NCBI RefSeq assembly: GCF_000276665.1
Contig: NW_004955476.1
Location: 9,402,248-9,466,247 of the forward strand
Reading direction: 5' to 3'
DNA: 64,000 nucleotides
DNA from: Chinchilla lanigera
Taxonomy: Eukaryota > Chordata > Mammalia > Rodentia > Chinchillidae
Position 1 is the first letter of the stretch. Every line of letters begins with the position of its first letter. Positions 46,182 through 57,524 of the stretch are shown here, piece after piece. Both the position numbers and the translations under genes were made by a program. The notes below the pieces were generated by a model. The model saw only the letters and a list, made by a program, of their open reading frames with translations, did not search any database and was not told where the DNA came from.

Positions 46182-46358
46182 GGCTGGGCACAGTAGTGAA
46201 CACCTGTAATGCCAGCACTTCGGGAGGCTGAGGCAGGAGGACTGCAAGTTGTAGTACTGCCTGGGCAACTTAGTGAGATGCTGTCTTAAAATAAAAACTA
46301 AAAAGGGCTGAGTGAGTAGCTCAGCGCGAAGGCCCTGGGTTCAATCCTCAGTAGCAGG
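46182..46358 (+). mobile_element. B1-ID dimeric SINE, sense
   Basis: The B1 half is 46182-46300 ('ggctgggcacagtagtgaac', 'gtaatgccagcacttcgg', 'ctgcctgggcaacttagtg'). After 'aaaataaaaactaaaaag' the ID half runs 46306-46358 ('gctgagtgagtagctcagc', 'ggccctgggttcaatcctc'). The ID half is shortened in the middle, losing the gcttgcctagcaagc region, as in the copies at 47602 and 58760. Confidence 0.9.
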
Positions 46359-46470
46359 GCAGAGAGAGAGACACAGAGAGACAGAGGGAGAGAGAAAGAG
46401 AGACAGAGAGACAGAGACAGAGACAGAGACGGAGAGAGAGAGAGAGAGGGACAGAGACAGAGACGGAGAG
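46359..46470 (+). repeat. GAGACA microsatellite
   Basis: Purine-rich AGAGAC/AGAGAG units immediately after the dimeric SINE, probably grown from its A-rich tail. Confidence 0.9.
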
Positions 46471-46799
46471 GGTCTCATTCGGTGCTCTCTAGGAGGGGTT
46501 TATGGGCCATTGGCTGAGGCCAGGGAAGGAACAGAAAAGCCAGGAGCCAGATCTGCAGCCCAGACGTGGACAAGGGGAGCTCAGGACAGGAGCGCCTGTG
46601 GGGGAGGGAGGGGCACCGTGGCTGGAAGGGGCGGGCTTGAGCTTCCGGGACCTCCCCGCGGTGGAGTCCGGTAGGAAATGGGACCCCTGAATCTGCAGAG
46701 CAGGGGGACAGAGCTGTGGACTTGGGAGTCACTGCCTAGGGGGGGCACTGCTAGCCGCACAGCAGAAAGGGACGGCACGGGGACAGAGGTGGAGGAGCA

Positions 46800-47360
46800 G
46801 AGGAGGAGGACAGAGCCGGAGACCTGAGACCTGGCGCGGCTCTGGGGAGAGAGGAGGAGGGACAGGAGGAGGGAGCCGAGAGACCGAACAGCACCGGCCA
46901 GCGGTGAGGCTGCAGGGAAACGCGGAGAGGCGGGGGTCCGCAGGCGAGCACTGCGCGAGCCCGAGCTCTGCAGGACAGCCCCGGAGCCTGTGAGGAAGCA
47001 GGGAGCAACGTCCTCTGCTTTGTTTGCACGCGGGGCTGAAACCAGGGCCTGAGCAAGCTGGACAGCGCCCGCCGCCACGCCCCAGCCCTAACTCCCGGCC
47101 GGCCCGTGCTCAGCTTAGAGGAGGGGGCCTGCTCCTGGTGACGGCCACCCACTGTCCCGAAGGAGCCAGGCCGTCTGCACCGACACTGCGCGGCCTTCCT
47201 TCCAGCTCCACCTGCGAGCCCCGGCCCACGTCCTGGGAAGCCCACATCCACAGTCACAACCTGAGGTCTGCGGGCCTCGAGCTCACGCGGCCGCCGGCAT
47301 GCGCAGGGCACCAAAGCGACCTTTGCCTCTCCCGCACCTCGCACATCAGGGTCAGGCGTG
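46800..47360. promoter_or_regulatory. CpG island without a recognised gene
   Basis: By hand count there are about 45 CpG dinucleotides in roughly 560 bp of about two-thirds GC DNA, giving an observed/expected ratio near 0.7, above the usual 0.6 threshold. CpG-dense parts include 46921-46980 and 47281-47340. The minus strand carries a 208-codon frame (46751-47377) and the plus strand a 146-codon one, but neither has a domain and both are expected in such DNA. The island could be a promoter of an unannotated transcript, an orphan island or a CpG-rich repeat; I favour a promoter or orphan island. Confidence 0.55.
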
Positions 47361-47601
47361 GCTTCCAAGCCAAGCACCAGCAGCGGGGTGAGTCATACTG
47401 CTCAAATTCATCCACAGGCAGGCACAGGGACACGGCAGAGACGTGCTCTCTCACTAACGTGTGACGCTGTCCATCCAGGGAGGCTCTCCACCCCTCCCTA
47501 GACAGCCATTGCTGGACACAGCTTTACCTCTCAATCACCATCGCCATGGGCTGCGTCTCCGCCAGTCACCTCAGAAGTGCACGGCAAAGATATACACAGA
47601 A
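47361..47601. other. Unassigned sequence
   Basis: Downstream flank of the CpG island; nothing recognised. Confidence 0.4.
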
Positions 47602-47768
47602 GTCGGGCAAGGTGGTACACACCTGTAATCCCAGCACTTTGAGAGGCTGAGGCAGGAGGGTTACACATTCAAGCCTTGCCTGGGCAACTAAGGGAAACCC
47701 TATCTCAAAATAAAGTGGCTGGGGCTGTAGCTGGTAGACCACCTTTGGGTTCCATTTCCAGTAACACA
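47602..47768 (+). mobile_element. B1-ID dimeric SINE, sense
   Basis: The B1 half (47602-47714) has 'ggtggtacacacctgtaatc', 'cagcactttgagaggctgag' and 'ccttgcctgggcaactaag'. The ID half (47717-47766) has 'ggctggggctgtagctgg' and 'cctttgggttccatttcc'. The tail has been replaced or extended by a CA microsatellite. Confidence 0.9.
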
Positions 47769-47830
47769 CACACACACACATGCACACACACATGCATACA
47801 TACACATATGTGTACGCACACACACACTGA
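47764..47830 (+). repeat. CA microsatellite
   Basis: Imperfect ACACAC with TGCA and TATG interruptions, abutting the 3' end of the dimeric SINE. Confidence 0.95.
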
Positions 47831-48239
47831 CCAAGATGCATGGTCAAGTTATATAGGTACTGAGAGACAAATTGAAAGAAGGTAAATTTTTATTCACCAA
47901 GGAAACTGAAAAAAGCAGAAAAGTTCAAAAGCTTGACTTTTGGTGCAAGCTATTTTCTAAGACAATATTTCGTGTTTGGGGAAAGGTGCTAGCTCTTCAC
48001 TATCAATGTGAGTGTCACCGTAAAGATCCTACAGTGAGAAAAATCTGCTCCATGCTTTATACTGTAAGAAAAATAGTGCTGGCTTGCCACAGTATGTAAT
48101 ACACTGCTCACAGTGAGCTCATCTAGTTTGTATTTGGTAATAGAGTCTGGCCAGCCTGATTTTGACTGTTGATCAAAATAATATTCTAAACACTATTCTT
48201 TATGTAATAAAAAAGTAATGGAGCATGCCAGCTAAAGAA
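47831..48239. other. Unassigned sequence
   Basis: AT-rich DNA before the L1. The left edge of the LINE may extend into it but cannot be read. Confidence 0.4.
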
Positions 48240-50642
48240 ATTACATGAAATTACTTTTCCAAAATACACCAAAAGTTAAAAATCTATATTAAATCCTATA
48301 TCTTTCAAAATATAGTATGAAATTCATGTCAAAGTAACCCAGAAATCAAAGAGGAAATGCAAAAGGAAATTAAAAATAATTTGAAGTAAAATACATTTAA
48401 TTAAGCTAAGGAAGTGTTTATAAGTAATTAGCTGAGAATGAAAATACATTAAAATTTGGAAAGCTAGATGGTACAACAGTCCTTAGAAGGAAGTTAATGG
48501 CACTAATTGCTTATACTAAGCAAGGAAAAAGATCAGAAATCATAATCTAGTCTTTCATATTAAGATACTAAAGAAAGAAGGACAAATTAAGCCCCAAGCA
48601 ACAGGAAGGAGGAAATAATAAAGGGTATACAACACAAATCAATGAAATAATAATCCAGTAATATAGAAAAATCAGTGGAAGAAACCGGCTTTAAAAATGG
48701 TATCTAGCCAGATTGACAGAAAAAAGAAAGAAGACTCAAACAATATAGAAAATGAAGGTGTAGACACCACTATTAACCCCACAATGAAAGTCAGTAAGTG
48801 AGTAATACAAAAGCTTTATGCTCATAAATTTAATACCATAGAGTAAATGAACAAAATACTTGAAAAATACAAACTAAAATGCATCCAAGAAAGACTATAT
48901 AGTTTTAATATATCCATGTGTGATGTTAAATTGTAATCAAAACTCTCCAAAAAGAAAAGTTCAGGATCAAATGATTTCACTGTCAAACACTATCAAAAAT
49001 TTAACAATAATGGTACTGCTAGTCCTGTCCCAAAAAATAGGTGAAATCAATCTTGCCAATTAACTTATGAAGCCGGCATCATCCTAATGCCAAACATAAA
49101 GAAATAGCAAAACAGAGAAAGATGAACCACAATTTCCCATGAACGTGAATGCAGAAATCCTCAACAAAATATTACCAGATCAGGTTGATCTAGCAACATG
49201 AAAAGGGATGAAATATCATATAATAAGTGAGATTCAACACAAGGGACTCAAACCTTGTTCTAGAGTTAAAAACTAGTGCAATTTAACAGATTAACAGATT
49301 AAATAACAAAAATAATACAGAAACCTCAATAGGTACAGAAAAATCATTTAATCATATTCTAAATGCTCATAATAAAAATTTACCAAAAAATGGGACCAAG
49401 AAGCAGTGACTTTACTGCAATAAAGGGTATCTATCTAAAACAACCTATAGCTAACCCATGATCAGTGGTGAGATACTGAATTATTTCACACTAAAAGCAA
49501 GAATAAGACAAAGATGTCATCTCTTCCTTCTCATGCTCATCATAGTCCTGGAATACTTAACAAATGCATTAAGGAAAGACAGAAAGAAAACATAAACAGT
49601 ACATACATTGAAAAGAAATAACTTTTTCCTAACTCAAGAAATATGAATGCCTATTTAAAAATCCTAAAAAATTACAGCAAAGCACCTAGAACTAGTAAGA
49701 CAGTTTAATGAAGTGGTAGGCTACAAAAGCAATGAACCAAAATCAATTGCATCCCTATATATCAACACAGAAAAATTAAGATTTGAAGCTTAAAACACAC
49801 ACACATTTGCTATTACACAAAATGTTAGGGTAAAATACTTAGGAATAAGCCTGTAACATTTTGTGTAGTATCTGTTTGCTGAAAATAACAAAAGATTGGT
49901 AGAAAGGGAAAGATATACCATTTTCATGGATTGGAAAATGTAATATCAATGTTCAATGTTAATTCTTTACAATTTGATCTACAGATTCAATGTAATCTCA
50001 GTAAAAAAAAAAAAACAGGTAGTTTTTTATAAATCTTGAGAAGCTGATTCTAAAATTTATTTGGAAAGTCAAGGTAACTAAAATAATCAAAACATTCTAA
50101 AGACAAACAATGTAGAGTAATGCACACTGCCCTGCTTCAAGCTTTACTTTAGAGTCACATAATCAAAAAATGCTGCTATTAGTTAAGACAGAAATACAAA
50201 CCAACAAAATAGATCTACACAAACACAGTCAACTAATTCTTGGCAAAGGTAGAAAACCAATTAACTATAGTTTTTCAGCAAATGGTGCTGGAACAATTGA
50301 ACAAGTACTTTTAAAATCTCAAAAAATACCTCACATCTCATAAAATAGCTTGAAATGGATCACTGGCATAAAGGACAAATGTAAAACTTTCTCAAAACAT
50401 CTAGAAAAAAATAGTTTAGCCATTTCACTGTCAAACACTATCAAAAATTTAAGAATAATAGTACTAATAGTTTTTAAATCTAATAGCTTTTAAATGCATC
50501 ACACAAACACAACTTATAAAAGAAAAAATTATAAATGAGGCACTATCAAAGTCCAAATTTTTTGCTCTGTGAAAACACATGGTAAGAGAAGACATAGACC
50601 ACATGGAAATATCTATGTAGCCCACACATCTGGCAAAAGACA
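48240..50642 (+). mobile_element. Decayed LINE-1 (L1M type), ORF2 region
   Basis: The plus strand follows L1 ORF2 in order: 'atcaaagaggaaatgcaaaag' (trimmed to 'gaggaaatgcaaaagg'), 'aatggcactaattgc', 'ggaggaaataataaag', 'caatgaaataataatcc', then the reverse-transcriptase stretch 'agacaaagatgtcatctc' (the RQGCPLSP-type block), 'gtaggctacaaaagcaatg', 'ctacagattcaatgtaatc', 'aaatggtgctggaac' and 'ggcactatcaaagtcc'. All frames are broken by stops and indels. The 5' end is truncated; the class is an old mammalian L1M, not a young rodent L1. Confidence 0.9.
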
Positions 50643-50735
50643 CGGACTGGGGAATTTTATCAGTGGTAGAGCATTTGCTTAGTATGACTAAGTCCCTCAG
50701 TTCAATCCCCGTCTCTGTAAAACTAAAATAAAAGG
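50643..50735 (+). mobile_element. ID SINE nested in the L1
   Basis: 'gactggggaattttatcag', 'tggtagagcatttgcttag' and 'cagttcaatccccgtctctg' interrupt the L1, with an A-rich tail 'aaaactaaaataaaagg'. The ID is younger than the L1 by position. Confidence 0.85.
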
Positions 50736-50873
50736 ATAAAAATCAAATAAAATATTTGTACCCAGAATATATAAAGAATACTTGAAACCCAACAATAAAA
50801 ATAATTTTCAATTTTTTTAATGGAAAATAATGTGAACAGACATGTCACCAAAAGAATATATATGACTGGCATA
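50736..50873 (+). mobile_element. LINE-1 (L1M), ORF2 continued
   Basis: 'acccagaatatataaagaat', 'gtgaacagacatgtcacc' and 'aaagaatatatatgactgg' continue the L1 ORF2 text after the ID insertion (acccagaatatataaagaac, ctgaacagacatttctcc). Confidence 0.85.
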
Positions 50874-51247
50874 TATGATGGTCAATCTTGATTGTCAGCT
50901 CACGTGGAGTAAGAGATGCCTGGAGAGCTGGTGGGATTGTGAGGCTGCCGACTTCATCAATGGATTCAACTGCCGATGAATTCCTAGCTGCCTGGACTAC
51001 TCCAAGGTAGAGCCTAATTGCAGAATGTCGTCCCTGGGGTGTGTCTTTAAATGATAGAATTCTCCCTCTGCTTCCTGGCAGCCAGGAGCTGAGCAGCTTT
51101 CCTCTGCCACATCCTCCTGCCATGATGTTCCATGCCGGCCAACCGTGGACCAAAATCTCCCAAACTGAGCCAAACCATGAGCCAAACTGTCTCCTTTAAA
51201 CTGTGTGGGTCAGGTGTGCTGTCTTAGTGACAAAAAGTGATAGTACA
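50874..51247 (+). mobile_element. MaLR-like solo LTR nested in the L1
   Basis: A 374-bp block contains 'gagagctggtgggattgtg', 'tcatcaatggattcaactg', 'gatgaattcctagctg', 'cctctgccacatcctcctg' and 'ccatgatgttccatgcc', in the order of THE/MST/MLT-like MaLR LTRs. A possible 5-bp target duplication, gcata (50869-50873) against gcaca (51248-51252), has one mismatch. It splits L1 text that resumes directly afterwards. It is a different subfamily from the pair at 27655 and 40296. Confidence 0.75.
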
Positions 51248-52050
51248 GCACAGAAACACCAGGAAAGAAAGAACCTCATTAATCACTAAGAAAACATAAA
51301 TTCAAACCACAATATGATGCACACATACTAGAACAGCTAAATACAAACAAATAAGATCAGAAACACACAGAAACCTCTGCCAGTTTAACGGCTACAGGGT
51401 AACAGGATGTGAGGTAACAGGACTTTCACGCATTTGTGATGGGAGTGTAAGATGTAAAACACCTGCCAGGTATTTATAGTTAATAAGACTCCTGCCATGT
51501 GACTCAGCAATCACAGAACTAGATATTTTCCTAAGTGCATCGAAAACTTATGTTCACACAAAAACATGTCTACAAATTTTTAGAGTACCATTCATTCTTC
51601 ATAATCTCCAAAACCTGGAAACAACCAAGATGTGTTTGGCCCAGGAAAGAGATTAACTGTGGTGCATCCGGAGGATGAAAGCCCATCAGCGGCAAGGAGG
51701 GATGGTCAGGGGGTCTGGGCCACAGCACGGATGAATCTTAAACGCACAGTGCTTCGCGGAGCACCGGCTCTCAAAGGCAAGACATTGCATGACTCCACGC
51801 ATGTTACATTATGGAAAAGGCAGAGCCTCTGAGACAGAAAAGTGTTAAAGAGGCATAGAGAGGAGGGTTGATTATGAAGGAGAAGCCAAGGTCATGCTTC
51901 AGGGTGGCCAAACTGCTCTTGATGGTGAAGACAGGATTGTGTTGTCAAACTCCGCGGACCTGTACTGGAGAAAGGGTGGCTTTTAAAGTCTGCAAACTAA
52001 CAAACAAGATGTACAAAACAAAACCAGCCAGGGCTCAGGGGAAATCGAGA
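51248..52050 (+). mobile_element. LINE-1 (L1M), ORF2 terminus and start of 3' UTR
   Basis: 'cattaatcactaagaaaac', 'attcaaaccacaatatgatg', 'tgtgactcagcaatcac', 'gttcacacaaaaacatgtc', 'cctggaaacaaccaagatg' and 'cacggatgaatcttaaac' match the ORF2 end of L1M elements in order. No intact frame remains. Confidence 0.85.
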
Positions 52051-52754
52051 GGGTATGCACAGTGACAAGTGAGTCTGACCGCACCACGGATGGACAACAT
52101 AACCTTACTTGGGTAGAAGAGAGAGGAGCTAACTTGATAACTGTGGAAAATAAGTTAAGCCTAGCTATTGTAAGGCTAAAGACAAGAAAACACACACACA
52201 AATATTGTATTCTAGTTGTCAAATTTGTTTTTGTTAGTAGTACAGTTCAATAATTCTGGCACACTTATATTTATAGTGTACTAAAGTTGAAATAAGGAAA
52301 ATATGCGCTAGAAACCAGGTTTCTCATGGGTGCAGAGGACATAAAAAATCAAAATGGTGTTGGATCAGGGTCAAATACATCACCACGCACTCATGTTTAT
52401 TTTGCCACATGTACAGATAAATATGTGTGTTGGCAGAGGTCAGGGTAGGTAGATACATATTTCTACTCACTAAGAAAACCAAGGAGGAACACACACACCA
52501 GCAGCAACAAGCACCTTTGACGCCTGGTCCTGGTTTCTAAATGGTTTTCCCCAAAGGAACCAGGGCTGCTTGATTAAACGGCTCTTTCTCTGGCTGAGGA
52601 GGGGAACATCCATGATGAGCTGGAAGTACCTTGCAGTGTCACGAAATAAGGAAAGATTAAAAAGAAGAAAGGAAGAGTACAGCATGTGCAAGAGGAAGAG
52701 AAACCAACCCAGAAGTGTGCCCAGTAACTAAGGTGCGCACAATAGGACCCAAAA
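52051..52754 (+). other. Probable L1M 3' UTR, poorly readable
   Basis: Lies between clear L1 ORF2-end text and clear L1M 3'-UTR text, so it is likely to belong to the same insertion, but I cannot recognise landmarks in it. Confidence 0.35.
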
Positions 52755-53680
52755 TCAATAATCGTTTATTGAATTATCATCCAACAAATAAATGATATAT
52801 GATACAGATGACAGCTTAAATAAATAACAAACGGGGGAGGAGTGATAGGCTTTTCTTACAAAAGAATTCCAATTAATAAATGCAAAAAAAAAGAAAAATA
52901 AGAAATCAACCCTAAAACATAATAACCGTAATTGCTGCAGGCAAAATCCACTGATGAACACTAAATTAGTGGGCAAACTTTTAGGAGAAATTGTGTATTT
53001 GCATAGCCTCAAGGTGTATCCCCTCAAATATTGATCAGTTTTTGGGATACACTTTCTTAGACATATCCAGAGACTCTTTAATCCGTGTCTCTCTAGGAGC
53101 TGAAGCTTAACTCCTCTTCTCCAAGTGTGGGCTGAACTACATGTTTCCAGCAAATACAGTAGAGAAGAGGAAACAGGCTTCACGGTTGCTGAGGAAGCTG
53201 GCACACGCCATGCAGAGATGCGACCAGGGCTACTATCTCCAGTAACGAGTACGACTGACACCCCAGCGCCTCGGATTATAGAGTGGGAAGGGCACATCCT
53301 TGCTATGGAAATTTCTCTCCAAATTCATCATTTCAATCTGATCATGAGAAATCCCCTGCCAAATGCCAACTGAAGGACACTGTACAGAAAGAGCAGGGTC
53401 AAGGACAGACACTGGATTATAGAGAAATTATCAGAGGCTAGAAGAGTACAAGGGGGTGAGACTACTGGACACCATGTGTTACAGTACTGGAAGCATGCAC
53501 CAAGTCTGTACCCCAGCTAACAGGATTACACCAGGGCCGATTTCTTAATTTGATAAGCGGATCATGGTTAAGTCAGATGATAGCATTAGACCAAGCTGAG
53601 CAGAAGAGCTAGAGAAAATGTACTTTATCTTTACAATTGCTCCATAAATCTAATGTTATTTCAAAACAGAAAGGCCTTCC
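52755..53680 (+). mobile_element. LINE-1 (L1M) 3' UTR, distal part
   Basis: 'cttaactcctcttctcc' and 'aagtgtgggctgaactac' (L1M ttgagtgtgggctggac), 'tctgatcatgagaaatc', 'actgaaggacactgtacag', 'gtcaaggacagac', 'gatcatggttaagtcagatg' and 'aatctaatgttatttcaaaac' give the L1M 3' UTR order to its end near 53670. A 180-codon minus-strand frame (52755-53297) inside it is incidental. Confidence 0.7.
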
Positions 53681-53799
53681 AGCATTCTGTGTAATTTAAT
53701 TCCCTTAGGTATTCTATTTAAAAGTTATTATGTTTTCATTTTCTATGACTGGCCAAGAAATGTCCACACCCTTGGCTATCATGAGCACGGCAACGTGTG

Positions 53800-53930
53800 A
53801 ACAGAGCACTGGGCTGAGACGCTGAAGTCTGTGATCTAAATTCCAGTTCCTCAACCGTGGCCCTGTGCCACATGGGGATCCCTGGGACTCCGTTTCCCTA
53901 TCATTAAAATAAGGAGTTTAAGTAATTTGT
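53800..53930 (+). mobile_element. MIR SINE relic, sense
   Basis: 'agcactgggctgagacg', 'gatctaaattccagttcc', then 'gactccgtttccctatc' and 'attaaaataaggag' follow the MIR order, ending in the usual 'tgtaaaatgggg' counterpart. Confidence 0.65.
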
Positions 53931-54974
53931 CCAATAGGATTCCTACACATCAAAGTAGAAGTGAGCAAACTTGTATTTTGAAGAAACAACAAACTCGGAA
54001 CTAATATATATATTAGATCCCAAATGTCAACTACAGTAACCCATTCTTGGCAATCTTGGGAGCACACCCAGAAGCCATCTCAAACGCAGCAGGACGAGGC
54101 AGGTCAGATTGCAGAGTGCTGAGGCTGAAGGCACCACTCATCCCCTCCCCTGAGAGTGCTGGGCAAAGCCCACAGTGCCAGGTGAGGGGCCTGCTGTCCA
54201 CTGTCCTGCTCCTGCAGTCCCAGCTGAGCGGGAACACCAAGGGTGCTCTGCCGCAAGGAAGCGGGACAGGGACTTCATCACTGGTTCACAGTGGCTCCCC
54301 CTCTGGACACACAGGGAACTGCTTCATTCTAACTTTTAGGTTAAATTACAAATCTCTTCACTCCAGCATCACAATACTCCATAGAATGAATGCCAAAGGG
54401 AGCCAGGAAAGAATGCAGGATAATGACTTGCAGCACTGTGTGCAGTCTTCAGTATAATATTCAGTCTTTTTTTCTCATGTAAGCAGTTATCCGGACGCTA
54501 GGCCTACACCACAGGGTCTTAGAAAAGGAGGATTCTTTGCCTTCTTCTTCATTCCCTAAACTTCAGGGCATTTTCCTGCAAAGTTAAAGGACACTGAAAC
54601 CACACGTGTCGTGGCAGCATGATATTCACATTCTCATGAGGATATTCATATTCTCCGCAGAGCTCCGTGTGGACAGATCTCAAGAGTTTCTGGAAGATAA
54701 CCCTCAGACGCCATCCTCCCCAAAGGGCAGCCTCCGATGGGGATGGGTCATGTTCATGAAGCTTGGTTGGCAGCTGGTGAGTCAAATTTCTAGGCCGCAC
54801 ATGGATTCCTCTTACTACCGTGAGGAAAAGAGCCAGACCCACCCAGGGCTGAGCCCTCCTTGTTCCAACTGCTTAGGAAAAACCTATGTATATTGGGTAC
54901 CTTGTTTTGATACAGTTGTAAGCTTCCCAAAAAGTTACCTATAAAAAACTCCCATTGTTCTTTCTCTAGATAGC
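53931..54974. other. Unassigned sequence
   Basis: A 136-codon plus-strand frame (54047-54457) has no domain. A small duplication of 'catattctc' lies at 54624-54655. Nothing else is recognised. Confidence 0.4.
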
Positions 54975-54980
54975 TACACA

Positions 54981-55017
<37 letters not shown>
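54975..55017 (+). repeat. CA microsatellite
   Basis: Nearly pure CA repeat with one CATA interruption. Confidence 0.95.
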
Positions 55018-55018
<1 letters not shown>

Positions 55019-55259
55019 AATGTACAAAACTTGTGAGAAGATCACTGAGATCGCCACGTGTACCTTAATCCTCAACAACCTTTCAGCTAGTGCTGGCTTC
55101 TTATCTACTGATGATTCGTGCTTGAATCATGATGACTGTGAAGTGGCGACTTCCTCCCCCCCTCCCTCAGTAGTTACGCTTGGCATTGTACTCAAAGGAG
55201 AGCTTCTCTTCACCACGCTTTCTTATTTACTTCTTTATTTATGTCGGTATTGATCCATG

Positions 55260-55830
55260 GACTGTTCTTTAGTTGATGGCCTGTAGTTCATTACCATCTG
55301 TGTTTCTTTTGATGCTAAAATCATACGAAGGCTTTTGAAGGAGCTTTTCAAGCACACTGAGTGAGTTTTCCAAAGCTCTCTTGGCTTTGGAAGCAAATGG
55401 TCACTCTGCCTTCAAACCATTTCGAAGCGCACACACACAAACTGTGCCCTTCTGTTTGAACAGAAACGCTAACAAACCTTTTCTCTGCTTAGAAACCCTT
55501 GTCTGGACACATTACTCTTTCACAGGGCAAAGTCTCTGTTTTGCTGCCTACCCAGGGCCGCGGTTAATTACAGGAAGGGACAGATGCTGGCCGGCCTGAG
55601 GCTCCCTCTGCACTGCAGTGAAGCTGAGCTGGCTCCATGCGCAGGAGGGGCACAGACAAATGCTGCCTGACAGCCGGCACCCAGGGTTAGAAACAGGCAC
55701 GCCGCGCTGTGCCCGCTCACACGCAGGAGTGCCCAGCAGATTGCTTCTGACAGGAATCGTATCACAGCCGCACTTCCCAAGCAGGCCTGTGTGAATGAAA
55801 TGATACACTGTCTGCTTCCCATCCTACCCG
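55260..55830. promoter_or_regulatory. Candidate conserved noncoding element
   Basis: Repeat-free, with 'ggacacattactctttc', 'cgcggttaattacagg' (a homeodomain-type TTAATTA near 55563), 'agcacacTgagtgag'-type text and 'agacaaatgctgcctgac'. CpGs are retained at 55690-55720. The evidence is texture and lack of insertions only. Confidence 0.32.
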
Positions 55831-56159
55831 TTCACAGGAGCCAGCAGAGCAAAGGTACATCGGGGGTGACAGCTCGAACAAGGTGCTTAGCAAGATTTTA
55901 CAAGCTCGGTTTCCCTTTGCAGACACTAAAGCATCAGCACAGGCTCAGGGATACGTGGCAGGCAGTGACCCCACCCGATGCTGGAGCAGCCCAGCTCCTC
56001 GAGGCCAAGGCCTGCTGCATCCACACAGTGAGTCACTGAAGACCGGGTCATCTCCGCCTCACAGCGGAAAGTAGAACACACACCTCAGGCGTTTCCAAAC
56101 CTAACGAAGAAATGTTCCCGGGAAAAGTAGCTGCCCGCCGTCAACCCATGCTGCGACGG
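55831..56159. other. Unassigned sequence
   Basis: No recognised feature; it joins two candidate regulatory blocks. Confidence 0.4.
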
Positions 56160-56400
56160 TGCGTTTAGAAGCCACCTAGGGACTTCTCATTCATCATGGA
56201 CACAGAAAGCTCAGAAGACTAAAAATTTCCCTTGAATAGTGTAATTTGGAGGGAAATAATATTTTCATCCAACACAGAAGTGATTATGACAGTGATCTCC
56301 TCATTAGGGGTAGTGTGCATTGGGCTGATTGCCATCAAAGCATACCCGAATTATTTCACTGTTTGCTGATGCTGTTTCCCTGGGCTTGTAGAAGACATGT
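56160..56400. promoter_or_regulatory. Candidate conserved noncoding element
   Basis: 'ccttgaatagtgtaatttgg', 'ggaaataatattttcatcc', 'ctcctcattaggggtag', 'gcattgggctgattgcc' and 'ccgaattatttcactg' lie close together. The mixture of homeodomain-like words without simple repeats resembles conserved enhancers. Inferred only. Confidence 0.35.
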
Positions 56401-57370
56401 AGATGCCATGTCACAGACACAGTGCATCAAACTAATTATATGAGTCCTGACTCCTGTTTCCAAAGAAGGCCTGCCCAGCCTGCTGGGAGCCCAGCTGTTG
56501 GCCAGAAGACTGACAGTGACCACTCCCAGGCAGGGAGGGGCCCCATGGCTCTCCTAGACAGGCTAATGTGCACTGCGTGTGACAAGTGTATATTTATAAT
56601 ACACTGTGTATTCTAGATCACATTCTTTTGCATGTACATATGTAAAAGAATTTGAATTATATTTATACTGTGTTTATACACATATAAAGCATTTATTTCC
56701 TCACAAAATGTTAGTTAAAATTATAAAACAAAACTATAGTTATGTTGCAGCAAAAATTCAGGCTGTAGTCTGCAAGAGAGCAAAGAACTTTATGAGAACA
56801 GACAAAATTTTAATTTAGACGGGTCACCTCTCATCCCGACTTGCAAGTCAGGGAAGTGGGCGTGGACCTGCCTTTGTTCCCAGCTCACATACATTTTTGG
56901 TTTCCATGGTAACAGATTGGAATATTGTAGCCCTGGTCACCTGCTGTTTTCCCGCTGTCATGTAACCAGGTCAGGCTCCGGTCATGAGCCCAACCACAAT
57001 GATATATACTTTCTGTACTCTGTTCTATATGTCCCCCTTTAGATAACCATATATTTCCTTTACGGTTACAATATTTATCTAGGGCCAGGGAAGGGATGAA
57101 ACAACCCAGGCAAGGTCATAGGTGGTTATCTAGGCCCGGGCATTCTTTGGCTTTGGAGAAGCATTCCAGGGCTAAGTCAGGACTGCAAAGTTAACTCTTT
57201 ACAACCCCTCTGGGATGTTTCTCAAGACACACTTTGAGGCTTGCATTAAGACTAGAGTTATTCTATCTTAAAATGATATGCTAAGAGTCACCATCACCAC
57301 CTACAGTTACTTGAATCACACTGATCTTTTCAGAGTTCATCAGGGCATAAACTGCCCCAAAGCACTTTAG
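56401..57370. other. Unassigned sequence
   Basis: AT-rich from 56590 to 56820, then ordinary sequence. No recognised repeat or gene. Confidence 0.4.
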
Positions 57371-57524
57371 TAGGAGGTAGGTAGGATAATGCATGCCTGT
57401 AAGCCCAGCACCTGGGAGGCAGGAGGACTGCCAGGCATTCCAAGGCCAGCCAGAGTCACACTGTGAGTTCAAAGCCCACCTGAGCTATGTAGCAAGAGCC
57501 TTAATCAAAAAAAAAAAAAAAGAA
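57371..57524 (+). mobile_element. B1 SINE, sense
   Basis: 'gcatgcctgtaagcccagc', 'acctgggaggcaggagg', 'caaggccagccagagtc' and an A15 tail. The flanks 'cactttagtag' and 'aactttaatag' (about 57363 and 57524) look like a diverged target-site duplication. Confidence 0.88.

Noticed and set aside
46751..47377. 208-codon minus-strand open frame in the CpG island
   Set aside because: It is rich in Pro, Ser, Arg and Ala as expected for a GC-rich stretch, has no domain, and overlaps open frames on the other strand.
52755..53297. 180-codon minus-strand frame
   Set aside because: It lies antisense inside recognisable L1M 3' UTR text.
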